A stretch of DNA of 36,868 nucleotides from Nemertoderma westbladi (Eukaryota; Xenacoelomorpha; Nemertodermatida; Nemertodermatidae): positions 1-36,868 of the forward strand of contig JAUCBJ010005186.1 in assembly GCA_032718475.1 (NCBI GenBank), written 5' to 3'. The position numbers and the translations under genes are program-made. Numbering within the stretch: the first letter of the stretch is position 1; every line of letters begins with the position of its first letter. Of this stretch, positions 1-10,820 are shown one piece after another. The notes under the pieces are model-generated. The model worked only from the letters and a program-made list of their open reading frames with translations, was not told the origin of the DNA and ran no database searches.

Positions 1-239
1 GTGTAACATATTCTATTCAGTACAAGGCATCGCGGAGACAGCTGGACAGGTCTTGCAGTCTAATCAATTACCGGTACTGTACCACTGTCTGACTATCAGT
101 ATAGTAGTCCTTGGCTTGGTACTAAACTAATATAACAATGTACGGGACAAGTGATTTTCCTGTTATCTGCAATCATACTTAACCGGTACCGGTACCAATG
201 GAAACCATTAGATCCAAGCAATCATTATTGGCAGATAAG
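1..239. other. Non-coding, probably MAST intron
   Basis: No exon recognised. The kinase exon at 3220 begins inside the activation segment, so the preceding MAST exons must lie left of the window and this stretch is probably intronic. Tandem GGTACC-type motifs (ccggtaccggtacc) occur near 183-197. A short open frame from 198 runs into the palindrome at 333-478 and resembles no protein I know. Confidence 0.5.
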
Positions 240-1232
240 CTGAAATTTCAGCTTGCTGCTGATATTGACAAGGTTATAACAGAGAATGACGGGCATATGC
301 CGATTATTTTGATTATATATTTTATTGACAAAAAATCACAAGCTACAGTAAGCTACCATAAAAATGTAGCAGTGGAGGGAACTTTAATATATTTATTTCT
401 GAGACAGAGGCTGTCTCTGTCTCAGAAAATATGTATATTAAAGTTCTCTCCACAGCTACATTTTTAGCGTGTGATTTATTATAATTGACGCAAAACCCGC
501 CTTTGTGAATGAACAATGATGATTTTCAATTTAGGGAAAGGAACAGGTTGCAGTGGCAGTCTATTCTAACCAAAACAATAAAAGAAAGCATATAACACTG
601 TTACAGTTTCATTTTTGCTCGTAATCAGCTGTTATTTGCGTCCATTTTCACCCTGGATATGGTTGTATTTTGATTGCGTCTTAAAGCATTTTTGTTATTT
701 AAATAAATGTAGCCACGACCGGAAATCCGCACCAAAGTTTTTATATCACTTTCAAACTAAAGTTATATTTACAATTGTTTGATAAACCTCTATCAGTGAC
801 CATCAATCGGCCGAGCTCGACCATCTCTGATAACTAGGCAAAAAAGGTGAAAATATCTGTATAATTATATTAATAATATTAATATATTAACTATAATTAA
901 TATTAATTATATTGCCATCGCCGTTGTTCTATTTAAAACAGTGACGTTTCTTAATGGGATTCTTCATAGTATAAAAAGTAAGGTTAGCGAAATAGAATCA
1001 AGAAACAGCACTAAAGACATAATGTTTATACTATTACTTTTGTAAAGATAATATCTATTCAGTTTTTCCATTTTTTTGAACTGTATCCGATCCTTTTTTT
1101 CCTTTTTTTATGAACTGCATCCTATCTTTTTTCCTTTTTTTTAACTGCATCCTATCCTTTTTTTCCTTTTTTTTCCTTTTTTTTTGAACATATAAAATCC
1201 TTTTTTCCTTTTTTTTCTCGATTTTTTTGGCT
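240..1232. repeat. Dispersed repeat element, copy A
   Basis: This stretch is clearly similar to 28465-29521 in the same orientation. Shared blocks include the sequence around TGACGGGCAT, the block with GCTACCATAAAAATGTAGCAG, a long block with GGAACAGGTTGCAGTGGCAG, a block with CACGACCGGAAATCCG, and a final T-rich tract of short TTTTCC runs with GAACTGCATCC motifs ending in a GGCT..GAGGGCTG motif. No coding capacity is visible, so it looks like a non-autonomous element or old transposon remnant of unknown class. The boundaries are approximate because I aligned it by eye. Confidence 0.7.
333..478. repeat. Palindrome inside dispersed element copy A
   Basis: The left arm (AAATCACA, a GCTACCATAAAAATGTAGC block, then ACTTTAATAT and CTGAGACAGAG) is repeated inverted on the right (CTCTGTCTCAG, ATATTAAAGT, GCTACATTTTTAGC, TGTGATTT). 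The centre is near 405. Copy B at about 28555-28665 keeps the left arm but lacks most of the right, so this is either a gain here or a loss there. Confidence 0.75.
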
Positions 1233-1239
1233 GGGAGGG

Positions 1240-2205
1240 CTGGTATTTGCACCAGTGTCTGCACCAGTGTTTGCACCAGGTGTCTGCACCAGTGTCTGCA
1301 CCAGGTGTCTGCACCTGGTGTCTTCACCAGGTGTCTGAACCAGTGTCTGCACCAGGTGTCTGCACCAGGTGTCTACACCAGTGTCTGTACCAGGTGTCTG
1401 CACCAGTGTTTGTACCAGGTGTCTGAATCATGTGTCTGCACAAGGTCTCTGCACCAGGTTTCTGAACTCGTGTCTGCACCAGGTGTCTGCACCAGTGTCT
1501 GTACCAGGTGTCTGCACTAGCTGTCTGCACCAGGTGTCTGCACCAGTGTCTGCACCAGGTGTCTGCACCAGTGTCTGCACCATGTGTCTGCACCAGTGGT
1601 TGCACCAGGTGTCTGCAGCAGTTTATGTACCAGGTGTCTGTACCAGGTGTCTGCATCAGTGTCTGCACCAGGTGTCTGCACCAGGTGTCTGCACCAGGTG
1701 TCTGCACCAGGTTTCTGCACCAGGTATCTGCACCAGTGTCTGTAGGCCTACCATGTGTGTGCACCAGGTGTCTGCACCAGTGTATGTAGCAGGTGTCTGC
1801 ACTAGCTGTCTGCACCAGGTGTCTACACCAGTGTCTGCACCAGGTGTCTGTACCGGTGTCTTCACCAGTGTCTGTACCAGGTGTCTGCACCAGGTGTCTG
1901 TACCATTTGTCAACACCAGTGTCTGCACCAGGTGTCTCCACCAGTGTCTGCACCAGGTGTCTGCACCAGTGTCTGTACCAGGTGTCTGCACCAGTGTCTG
2001 CACCAGGTGTCTGCACCAGTGTTTGCACCAGGTGTCTGCACCATTTTCTGCACCAGTGTCTGCACCAGGTGTCTGCACCAGTGTCTGCAGCAGGTGGCTG
2101 CACCAGATGTCTGCACCAGGTGTCTGAACCAGTGTCTGCACCAGGTATCTGCACCAGTGTCAGCACCAGGTGTCTGCACCAGTGTATGTACCAGGTGTCT
2201 ACTCT
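1240..2205. repeat. Minisatellite, alternating 12/13-bp units (about 25-bp period)
   Basis: Roughly 75 or more copies of TGTCTGCACCAG(G). The 12-bp form ends in CAG and the 13-bp form in CAGG, and they often alternate to give a 25-bp period. Point variants such as GTACCAG and TTTGCACC are scattered through it. The array follows directly on the T-rich end of dispersed element copy A. Open frames on both strands are by-products of the repetition. Each 13-bp junction creates CAGGTG, an E-box sequence. Confidence 0.95.
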
Positions 2206-3219
2206 ATACAGTAACAAAATATATGTAATAAAATTTAAGAAATTCCACCAAAAATATTTTACTTTACTTTTTTCGCCGGGAAAAAAAGTAAAATCAAATG
2301 CAATCCTATGTGTTACATTTTTTTCCGTAGGGAAAAACGTGAAACTTTTTCTCCCGATTTTAGGGGTATATTCGAGCGAAAAAGTAACAATTTAAGAATA
2401 ATATTTATTATTTGGCTCTATTCGTTGTTATTTATCTGGTTGTGCTTCATGGGCATTTTTTTTATAAATATCCGGTATTCTTATATCAAGTAAACGTGCT
2501 TGATAATGAAATTATTTGCTTCATATTATAATTTTGTTAGTTGTAGCAAAGTTTCATTTTGTATTATGGGGGACGAGTCAGCTTGCCTCACCCTCACGTC
2601 TTACACTTTAGAGTTTACTTACTGCTGACTGATATAGTTCATTTGTAATAGTCTTGGCTAGAATTCTTCTCCCGGGCTCCTTCCAGCCAGCTTGCTGGCT
2701 TTCTTGTTAATAAAATGCACAATATTCTGGAACAATTTTTTGGAACAATTTTTTTTATGTATAAATAGCTACGCGATAATATATTATTGTAGGCATATCG
2801 TAGTCCATGCTGTTGCCCAACAACTCGTAAAATAATTAACTCAATCTAGAATATTATGTATTTATTAATTTAATAAATGGCCTTCAGCGAACGATAATTC
2901 TTGCAATCTTTGAACGCCTATTTCTCAGCTGTTTCTCAACGAAATTCAAACATAGTTACATATTTCGAATAAAATACTAAAAAAAAACGCGACAGAACGA
3001 CAGAACGACAGGTTGATTAATGGTACCACTACGCTAAGGCTCACTCACTTCGTGGCTCGCCCCACACGTTGCTTTTATATCATGTTCTTGCATTGTAATA
3101 CTGTATTATACACTGTATTGTATAGCCTGTAGGTAGAAATCAAAGCGACTAAAAACACGGATCAAACAAAGCGTGATCAAACTTCTACATAAATTTATTT
3201 GATTGATTATTTTTTCTAG
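2206..3219. other. MAST intron sequence before the kinase exon
   Basis: AT-rich, with no exon recognised. The stretch around 3010-3060 (ACTACGC, GGCTCACTCA, CGTGGCTCGCCCC) resembles the reverse complement of about 30590-30640, suggesting a short dispersed repeat. The stretch ends in a pyrimidine-rich tract and TTTTTTCTAG, the 3' splice site of the kinase exon. Confidence 0.6.
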
Positions 3220-3527
3220 GTATTCGGAACCCCAACTTACATTAGCCCGGAGATAATCTTACGTCAGGGTTACGGGAAGCCAGTTGATTGGTGGTCGCTA
3301 GGCATTATCCTGTACGAGTTCCTGGTGGGTTGCGTCCCCTTTATAGGGGACTCGTTGGAGGAGTTGTTCAACTCGATTGTCGCCGACGATATTGAGTGGC
3401 CGGAAGGGGAGTTCGCTCCCCCCGAGGACTCCCAGGAGTTGATACTGAGACTGTTGGAAAAGGACCCGGTCGGCAGACTGGGAACCGGGGGAGCAGTGGA
3501 GGTGAAGGAACATGTCTTCTTTATTGG
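3220..3527 (+). CDS. MAST: MAST-family Ser/Thr kinase exon, C-lobe of the kinase domain
   Basis: This internal exon encodes the end of the activation segment and most of the C-lobe of an AGC-type protein kinase. It begins at the VFGTP/ISPE motif (the APE motif of subdomain VIII), continues through [12 protein letters not shown] (subdomain IX), [12 protein letters not shown] and [13 protein letters not shown], and ends in HVFFIG. The stretch [11 protein letters not shown] and the RLGTG signature are typical of microtubule-associated Ser/Thr (MAST) kinases rather than other AGC kinases. The acceptor is TTTTTTCTAG|GTA and the donor TTGG|GTGAGTG. The exon enters in phase 0 and leaves two bases (GG) that join A at 10821 to make Gly. 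The join reads HVFFIG-LNWQSLL, as expected for the family. Upstream kinase exons are outside the window. Reading into the intron meets TGA at 3529-3531. Confidence 0.95.
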
Positions 3528-3534
3528 GTGAGTG
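3526..3534 (+). other. Genuine 5' splice site of the MAST intron
   Basis: GG|GTGAGTG with GT at 3528-3529. Only this cut gives the correct phase with the downstream exon (GG + A = Gly). The site sits inside the first unit of the 30-bp array, so it is followed by about 230 near copies of itself. It is chosen on reading-frame and homology grounds, not on strength. Confidence 0.9.
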
Positions 3535-4371
3535 AAGGACATCAACTTCTTTACTGGGTGAGTGAACGACATCACCTTCTTTATTGGGTGAGTGAAGAAC
3601 AGCAACTTCTTTATTGGGTGAGTGAAGGACAGCAATTTCTTTATTGGGTGAGTGAAGGACAGCACCTTATTTATTGGGTGAGTGAAGGACAGTAACTTCT
3701 TTATTGGGTGAGTGAAGGACAGCACCTTATTTATTGGGTGAGTGAAGGACAGCATCTTCTTTATGTGGTGAGTGAAGGATAGCACCTTCTTTATTGGGTG
3801 AGTGAAGGACAGCACCTTCTTTATTGGGTGAGTGAAGGACAGCACCTTCTTTATTGGGTGAGTGAAGGACATCATCTTCTTTATTGTGTGAGTGAATGAC
3901 AGCACCTTGATTGGGTGAGTGAAGGACAGCACCTTTATTGTGTGAGTGAAGAACAGCATCTTCTTTATTGGGTGAGTGAAGGACAGCATCTTCTTTACTG
4001 GGTGAGTGAAGGACAGCATATTCTTTACTAGGTGAGTGAAGGACAGCACCTTCTTTATTGTGTGAGTGAAGGACAACACCTTCTTTATTGGGTGAGTGAA
4101 GGACAGCACCTTCTTTATTGTGTGAGTGAAGGACATCACCTTCTTTATTGGGTGAGTGAACGACAATACCTTCTTTACTGGGAGAGTGAAGGACATCACC
4201 TTTATTGGGTGTGTGAAGGACAGCATCTTCTTTTTTGGGTGAGTGAAGGACAGCATCTTCTTTATTGGGTGAGTGAATGACAGCCCCTTCTTTATTGGGT
4301 GAGTGAAGGGCAGCACCTTTATTGGGTGAGTGAAGGACAGCATCTTCTCTATTGGGTGAGTGAAGGACAGC

Positions 4372-6474
4372 ATCTTCTTTACTGGGTGAGTGAAGGACAG
4401 CTTCTTCTTTATTGGGTGAGTCAAGGACAGCACCTTCTTTACTGGGTGAGTGAAGGACAGCACCTTCTTTATTGGGTGAGTGAAGGACATCATCTTCTCT
4501 ATTGGGTGAGTGAAGGACAGCATCTTCTTTACTGGGTGAGTGAAGGACAGCTTCTTCTTTACTGGGTGAGTCAAGGACAGCACCTTCTTTACTGGGGGAG
4601 TGAAGGACAGCACCTTCTTTATTGTGTGAGTGAAGGACAGCACCTTATTTATTGGGTGATTGAAGGACAGCGCCTTATTTATTGGGTGAGTGAAGGACAA
4701 CACCTTCTTTACTGGGAGAGTGAAGGACAGCATCTTTATTGGGTGAGTGAAGGACAGCATCTTTATTGGGTGAGTGAAGGACAGCACCTTCTTTATTTGG
4801 TGAGTGAATGACAGCACCTTCTTTATTGGATTAGTGAAGGACAGCTTCTTCTATATTGGGGGACTGAAGGACAGCATCTTCTTTATGTGGTGAGTGAAGA
4901 ACAGCACCTTTTTTTATTGCTTGAGTGAAGGACAGCAGCATCTTAATTGGGTGTGTGAAGGAGAGCACCTTCTTTATTGGGTGAGTGAAGGACAGCACCT
5001 TCTTTATTGATTGAGTGAATGACAGCACCTTCTTTATTTGGTGATTGAAGGACAGCACCTTCTTTATGGGATGAGTGAATGATAGCTCCTTCTTTATTGG
5101 GTGAGTGAAGGGCAGCGCATTCTTTACTGGATGAGTGAAGGACAGCATCTTTATTGGGTGAGTGGAGGACATCATCTTAATTGGGTGAGTGAATGACAGC
5201 ACTTTCTTTACTGGGTAGTGAAGAATAGCATCTTTATTGGGTGAGTGTATGACAGCACCTTCTATACTGAGTGAGTGAAGGACAGCACTTTCTGTACTGG
5301 TTGAGTGAAGGACAGCACTTTCTTTACTGGGTAGTGAAGAATAGCATCTTTATTGGGTGAGTGTATGACAGCACCTTCTACTGAGTGAGTGAAGGACAGC
5401 ACTTTCTGTACTGGTTGAGTGAAGGACAGCAGCTTCTTTACTGGGTGAGTGAAGGACAACATCTTCTTTATTGGGTGAGTGAAAGACAGCACCTTCTTTA
5501 TTGGGTGATTGAAGGACAGTACCTTCTTTATGGGATGAGTGAATGATAGCACCTTCTTTATTGGGTGAGTGAAGGACACCACCTTCTTTATTGGTTGAGT
5601 GAAGTACGCCATCTTCTTTATTAGGTGAGTGAAGGACAGCACCTTCTTTATTGTGTGAGTGAAGGATAGCACCTTCTTTACTGGGTGAATGAAGGACAGC
5701 ACCTTCTTTATTGGGTGAGTGAAGGACAGCACCTTCTTTATTGTGTGAGTGAAGGACAGCACCTTCTTTTCTGGGTAAGTGAAGGACAGCACCTTCTTTA
5801 TTGGGTGAGTGAAGAACAGCACCTTCTTTATTAGGTGAGTGAAGGACAGCATCTTCTTTTTTGGGTGAGTGAAGGACAGCACCTTCTTTACTGGGTGAGT
5901 GAAGGACAGAACTTTCTTTACTGGGTGAGTGAAGGACAGCACCTTCTTTATTGTGTGAGTGAAGGTCATCACTTTCTTTATTCGGTGAGTGAAGGAAAGC
6001 ACCTTCTTTATTGTGTGAGTGAAGTACGCCATCTTCTTTATTAGGTGAGTGAAGGACAGCACCTTCTTTATTGTGTGAGTGAAGGATAGCACCTTCTTTA
6101 CTGGGTGAATGAAGGACAGCACCTTCTTTATTGGGTGAGTGAAGGACAACACCTTCTTTATTGTGTGAGTGAAGGACAGCACCTTCTTTTCTGGGTAAGT
6201 GAAGGACAGCACCTTCTTTATTGGGTGAGTGAAGGACAGCACCTTCTTTATTAGGTAAGTGAAGGACAGCATCTTCTTTATTAGGTGAGTGAAGGACAGC
6301 ACCTTCTTTACTGGGTGAGTGAAGGACAGAACTTTCTTTACTGGGTGAGTGAAGGACAGCACCTTCTTTATTGTGTGAGTGAAGGACAGCACCTTCTTTA
6401 CTCGGTGAGTGAATGACAGCACCTTTATTGGGTGAGTGAAGGACAGCACCTTTATTGTGTGAGTGAAGGACAGC
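4372..6474 (+). repeat. Higher-order repeat copy 1 (about 2.1 kb) in the 30-bp array
   Basis: The order of variant units here recurs about 2,103-2,105 bp downstream. Recognisable markers are the GAGTCAAGG units, the GGGGGACTGAAGG unit, the TTTTTTTATTGCTTGAG unit and the GGGTAGTGAAGAATAGC unit. The segment 4831-5202 is repeated at 6934-7305 with no difference in the encoded 123-residue frame. Edges are approximate. Confidence 0.85.
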
Positions 6475-8610
6475 ATCTTCTTTATTGGGTGAGTGAAGGA
6501 CAGCTTCTTCTTTATTGGGTGAGTCAAGGACAGCACCTTCTTTACTGGGTGAGTGAAGGACAGCACCTTCTTTATTGGGTGAGTGAAGGACATCATCTTC
6601 TCTATTGGGTGAGTGAAGGACAGCATCTTCTTTACTGGGTGAGTGAAGGACAGCTTCTTCTTTACTGGGTGAGTCAAGGACAGCACCTTCTTTACTGGGG
6701 GAGTGAAGGACAGCACCTTCTTTATTGTGTGAGTGAAGGACAGCACCTTATTTATTGGGTGATTGAAGGACAGCGCCTTATTTATTGGGTGAGTGAAGGA
6801 CAACACCTTCTTTACTGGGAGAGTGAAGGACAGCATCTTTATTGGGTGAGTGAAGGACAGCATCTTTATTGGGTGAGTGAAGGACAGCACCTTCTTTATT
6901 TGGTGAGTGAATGACAGCACCTTCTTTATTGGATTAGTGAAGGACAGCTTCTTCTATATTGGGGGACTGAAGGACAGCATCTTCTTTATGTGGTGAGTGA
7001 AGAACAGCACCTTTTTTTATTGCTTGAGTGAAGGACAGCAGCATCTTAATTGGGTGTGTGAAGGAGAGCACCTTCTTTATTGGGTGAGTGAAGGACAGCA
7101 CCTTCTTTATTGATTGAGTGAATGACAGCACCTTCTTTATTTGGTGATTGAAGGACAGCACCTTCTTTATGGGATGAGTGAATGATAGCTCCTTCTTTAT
7201 TGGGTGAGTGAAGGGCAGCGCATTCTTTACTGGATGAGTGAAGGACAGCATCTTTATTGGGTGAGTGGAGGACATCATCTTAATTGGGTGAGTGAATGAC
7301 AGCACTTTCTTTACTGGGTAGTGAAGAATAGCATCTTTATTGGGTGAGTGTATGACAGCACCTTCTATACTGAGTGAGTGAAGGACAGCACTTTCTGTAC
7401 TGGTTGAGTGAAGGACAGCACTTTCTTTACTGGGTAGTGAAGAATAGCATCTTTATTGGGTGAGTGTATGACAGCACCTTCTATACTGAGTGAGTGAAGG
7501 ACAGCACTTTCTGTACTGGTTGAGTGAAGGACAGCAGCTTCTTTACTGGGTGAGTGAAGGACAACATCTTCTTTATTGGGTGAGTGAAAGACAGCACCTT
7601 CTTTATTGGGTGATTGAAGGACAGTACCTTCTTTATGGGATGAGTGAATGATAGCACCTTCTTTATTGGGTGAGTGAAGGACACCACCTTCTTTATTGGT
7701 TGAGTGAAGTACGCCATCTTCTTTATTAGGTGAGTGAAGGACAGCACCTTCTTTATTGTGTGAGTGAAGGATAGCACCTTCTTTACTGGGTGAATGAAGG
7801 ACAGCACCTTCTTTATTGGGTGAGTGAAGGACAGCACCTTCTTTATTGTGTGAGTGAAGGACAGCACCTTCTTTTCTGGGTAAGTGAAGGACAGCACCTT
7901 CTTTATTGGGTGAGTGAAGAACAGCACCTTCTTTATTAGGTGAGTGAAGGACAGCATCTTCTTTTTTGGGTGAGTGAAGGACAGCACCTTCTTTACTGGG
8001 TGAGTGAAGGACAGAACTTTCTTTACTGGGTGAGTGAAGGACAGCACCTTCTTTATTGTGTGAGTGAAGGTTATCACTTTCTTTATTCGGTGAGTGAAGG
8101 AAAGCACCTTCTTTATTGTGTGAGTGAAGTACGCCATCTTCTTTATTAGGTGAGTGAAGGACAGCACCTTCTTTATTGTGTGAGTGAAGGATAGCACCTT
8201 CTTTACTGGGTGAATGAAGGACAGCACCTTCTTTATTGGGTGAGTGAAGGACAACACCTTCTTTATTGTGTGAGTGAAGGACAGCACCTTCTTTTCTGGG
8301 TAAGTGAAGGACAGCACCTTCTTTATTGGGTGAGTGAAGGACAGCACCTTCTTTATTAGGTAAGTGAAGGACAGCATCTTCTTTATTAGGTGAGTGAAGG
8401 ACAGCACCTTCTTTACTGGGTGAGTGAAGGACAGAACTTTCTTTACTGGGTGAGTGAAGGACAGCACCTTCTTTATTGTGTGAGTGAAGGACAGCACCTT
8501 CTTTACTCGGTGAGTGAATGACAGCACCTTTATTGGGTGAGTGAAGGACAGCACCTTTATTGTGTGAGTGAAGGACAGCATCTTCTTTATTGGGTGAGTG
8601 AAGGACAGCA
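6475..8610 (+). repeat. Higher-order repeat copy 2 (about 2.1 kb) in the 30-bp array
   Basis: This is the second, directly adjacent copy of the 4372-6474 block. Copy 2 carries an extra short repeat near 7365-7500 that is also partly doubled in copy 1, and has a TAT..A where copy 1 is 2 bp shorter near 5380. A further shorter-scale repetition of about 897 bp links about 8858-9100 with about 9755-10000. Confidence 0.8.
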
Positions 8611-10431
8611 TCTTCTTTATTAGGTGAGTGAAGGACAGCACCTTCTTTACTGGGTGAGTGAAGGACAGAACTTTCTTTATTGGGTGAGTGAAGGACAGCA
8701 CCTTCTTTACTGGGTGAGTGAAGGACAGCATCTTCTTTATTGTGTGAGTGAATGACAGCACCTTTATTGGGTGAGTGAAGGACAGCACCTTTATTGTGTG
8801 AGTGAAGGACAGCATCTTCTTTATTGGGTGAGTGAAGGACAGCATCTTCTTTATTAGGTGAGTGAAGGACAGCACCTTCTTTACTGGGTGAGTGAAGGAC
8901 AGAACTTTCTTTACTGGGTGAGTGAAGGACAGCACCTTCTTTATTGTGTGAGTGAAGGACAGCACCTTCTTTACTCAGTGAGTGAAGGACGGCAACTTTA
9001 TTGGGCGAGTGAAGGTCATCACTTTCTTTATTCGGTGAGTGAAGGACGGCACCTTCTTTGTTGTGTGAGTGAAGGACACCACCTTCTTTATTGGTTGAGT
9101 GAAGTAAGCCATCTTCTTTATTAGGTGAGTGAAGGACAGCACCTTCTTTATTGTGTGAGTGAAGGATAGCACCTTCTTTACTGGGTGAATGAAGGACAGC
9201 ACCTTCTTTATTGGGTGAGTGAAGGACAGCACCTTCTTTATTGTGTGAGTGAAGGACAGCACCTTCTTTTCTGGGTAAGTGAAGGACATCCCATTCTTTA
9301 TTGGGTGAGTGAAGGACAGCACCTTCTTTATTAGGTGAGTGAAGGACAGCATCTTCTTTATTAGGTGGGTGAAGGACAGCACCTTCTTTACTGGGTGAGT
9401 GAAGGACAGAACTTTCTTTACTGGGTGAGTGAAGGACAGCACCTTCTTTATTGGGTGAGTGAAGGACACCCTCTTCTTTATTGGTTGAGTGAAGTACGCC
9501 ATCTTCTTTATTAGGTGAGTGAAGGACAGCACCTTCTTTATTGTGTGAGTGAAGGATAGCACCTTCTTTACTGGGTGAATGAAGGACAGCATCTTCTTTA
9601 TTGTGTGAGTGAAGGACAGCACCTTCTTTATTGTGTGAGTGGAGGACAGCACCTTCTTTTCTGGGTAAGTGAAGGACAGCACCTTCTTTATTGGGTGAGT
9701 GAAGGACAGCACCTTCTTTATTAGGTGAGTGAAGGATAGCATCTTCTTTATTAGGTGAGTGAAGGACAGCACCTTCTTTACTGGGTGAGTGAAGGACAGA
9801 ACTTTCTTTACTGGGTGAGTGAAGGACAGCACCTTCTTTATTGTGTGAGTGAAGGACAGCACCTTCTTTACTCGGTGAGTGAAGGACGGCAACTTTATTG
9901 GGCGAGTGAAGGTCATCACTTTCTTTATTCGGTGAGTGAAAGACAGCACCTTCTTTATTGTGTGAGTGAAGGACAGCACCTTCTTTATTGGGTGAGTGAA
10001 GGACAGCACCTTCTTTATTGGGTGAGTGAAGGACAGCACCTTCTTTACTGGGTGAGTGAAGGACAGCATCTTCTTCATTGGGTGAGTGAATGACAGCACC
10101 TTTATTGGGTGAGTGAAGGACAGCACCTTTATTGTGTGAGTGAAGGACAGCATCTTCTTTATTGGGTGAGTGAAGGACAGCATCTTCTTTACTGGATGAG
10201 TGAAGGACAGCATATTCTTTACTAGGTGAGTGAAGGACCGCACCTTCTTTGTGTGAGTGAAGGACAGCACCTTCTTTATTGGGTGAGTGAACGACAACAC
10301 CTTCTTTACTGGGAGAGTGAAGGACAGCACCTTTATTGGGTGAGTGAAGAACAGCATCTTCGTTATTGGGTGAGTGAAGGACAGCATCTTCTGTAGTGGA
10401 TGAGTGGAAGACAGCACCTCCTTTATTTTTG

Positions 10432-10820
10432 AGTTCATCACGTAATACAATAGTAATTGAAATAGATACACCCCCAAACGGGGTGAAATGGTAAACAATA
10501 TTAAAATAAAAGCGAGTAAAAAGAGTAGAATAAAAATGTGGTAGAAACGCTATTGCTGACACTTAGATTCCGGAGGTGGAACATATTAGTTTACAGCGGC
10601 AGTTATCGGTGATTTATGTGGAACGGGATATAATCACCCAATAATAATCATGGTTAATTAATACTTAACCTTCAACTTTATTTATATTTATATTTAACGT
10701 TTTTTCGCATTCATTATATTAATTTTATATTCTTTAAAGAAAAAATTAATATACAACCGCTGTTTTAACTTAGTCATAATTAATATTAATAATTTTAATT
10801 TTAATTTATTTTCCACTCAG
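10432..10820 (+). other. 3' part of the MAST intron
   Basis: AT-rich unique sequence between the end of the 30-bp array and the terminal exon. It ends in TTTATTTTCCACTCAG, a good polypyrimidine tract and acceptor. No exon or RNA gene seen. Confidence 0.7.

Larger units (their letters stand above)
3514..10431 (+). repeat. 30-bp minisatellite seeded by the MAST exon end and 5' splice site
   Basis: About 230 tandem units of 30 bp with core CTTTATTGG|GTGAGTGAAG followed by GACAGCACCTT. The first unit is the real exon end (TCTTCTTTATTGG) plus the real donor and first intron bases. Almost every unit keeps GTGAGTG or GTAAGTG, so the array is a chain of donor look-alikes filling about 6.9 kb of a 7.3-kb intron. 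Many variants are point changes, and many length variants lose 3 bp (for example CCTTTATT for CCTTCTTTATT). A few indels (near 5210 and 5380) are not multiples of three. Long open frames on both strands come from the 30-nt period and are not genes. Confidence 0.97.

Noticed and set aside
198-467. 89-codon open frame at the left end
   Set aside because: It lies in the dispersed element and reads through the centre of a palindrome. The second element copy does not preserve the frame.
1324-2217. Overlapping Cys-rich open frames in the 12/13-bp minisatellite
   Set aside because: Open on both strands at once, composed only of the repeat, with no flanking gene structure.
3514-10431. CRISPR array
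   Set aside because: Units are contiguous with no unique spacers, and the sequence is eukaryotic with introns.
3514-10431. Recursive splicing sites in the 30-bp units
   Set aside because: Recursive sites need AG directly before GTRAGT. The units have TTGG before GTGAGT, so they are donor-like only.
7365-10562. 1,065-codon open frame on the - strand within the 30-bp array (and 515- and 552-codon frames to its left)
   Set aside because: The unit is 30 nt, so any stop-free unit frame stays open for thousands of bases. Several frames are open on both strands, there is no start or splice context, and the array is derived from a splice junction on the + strand.
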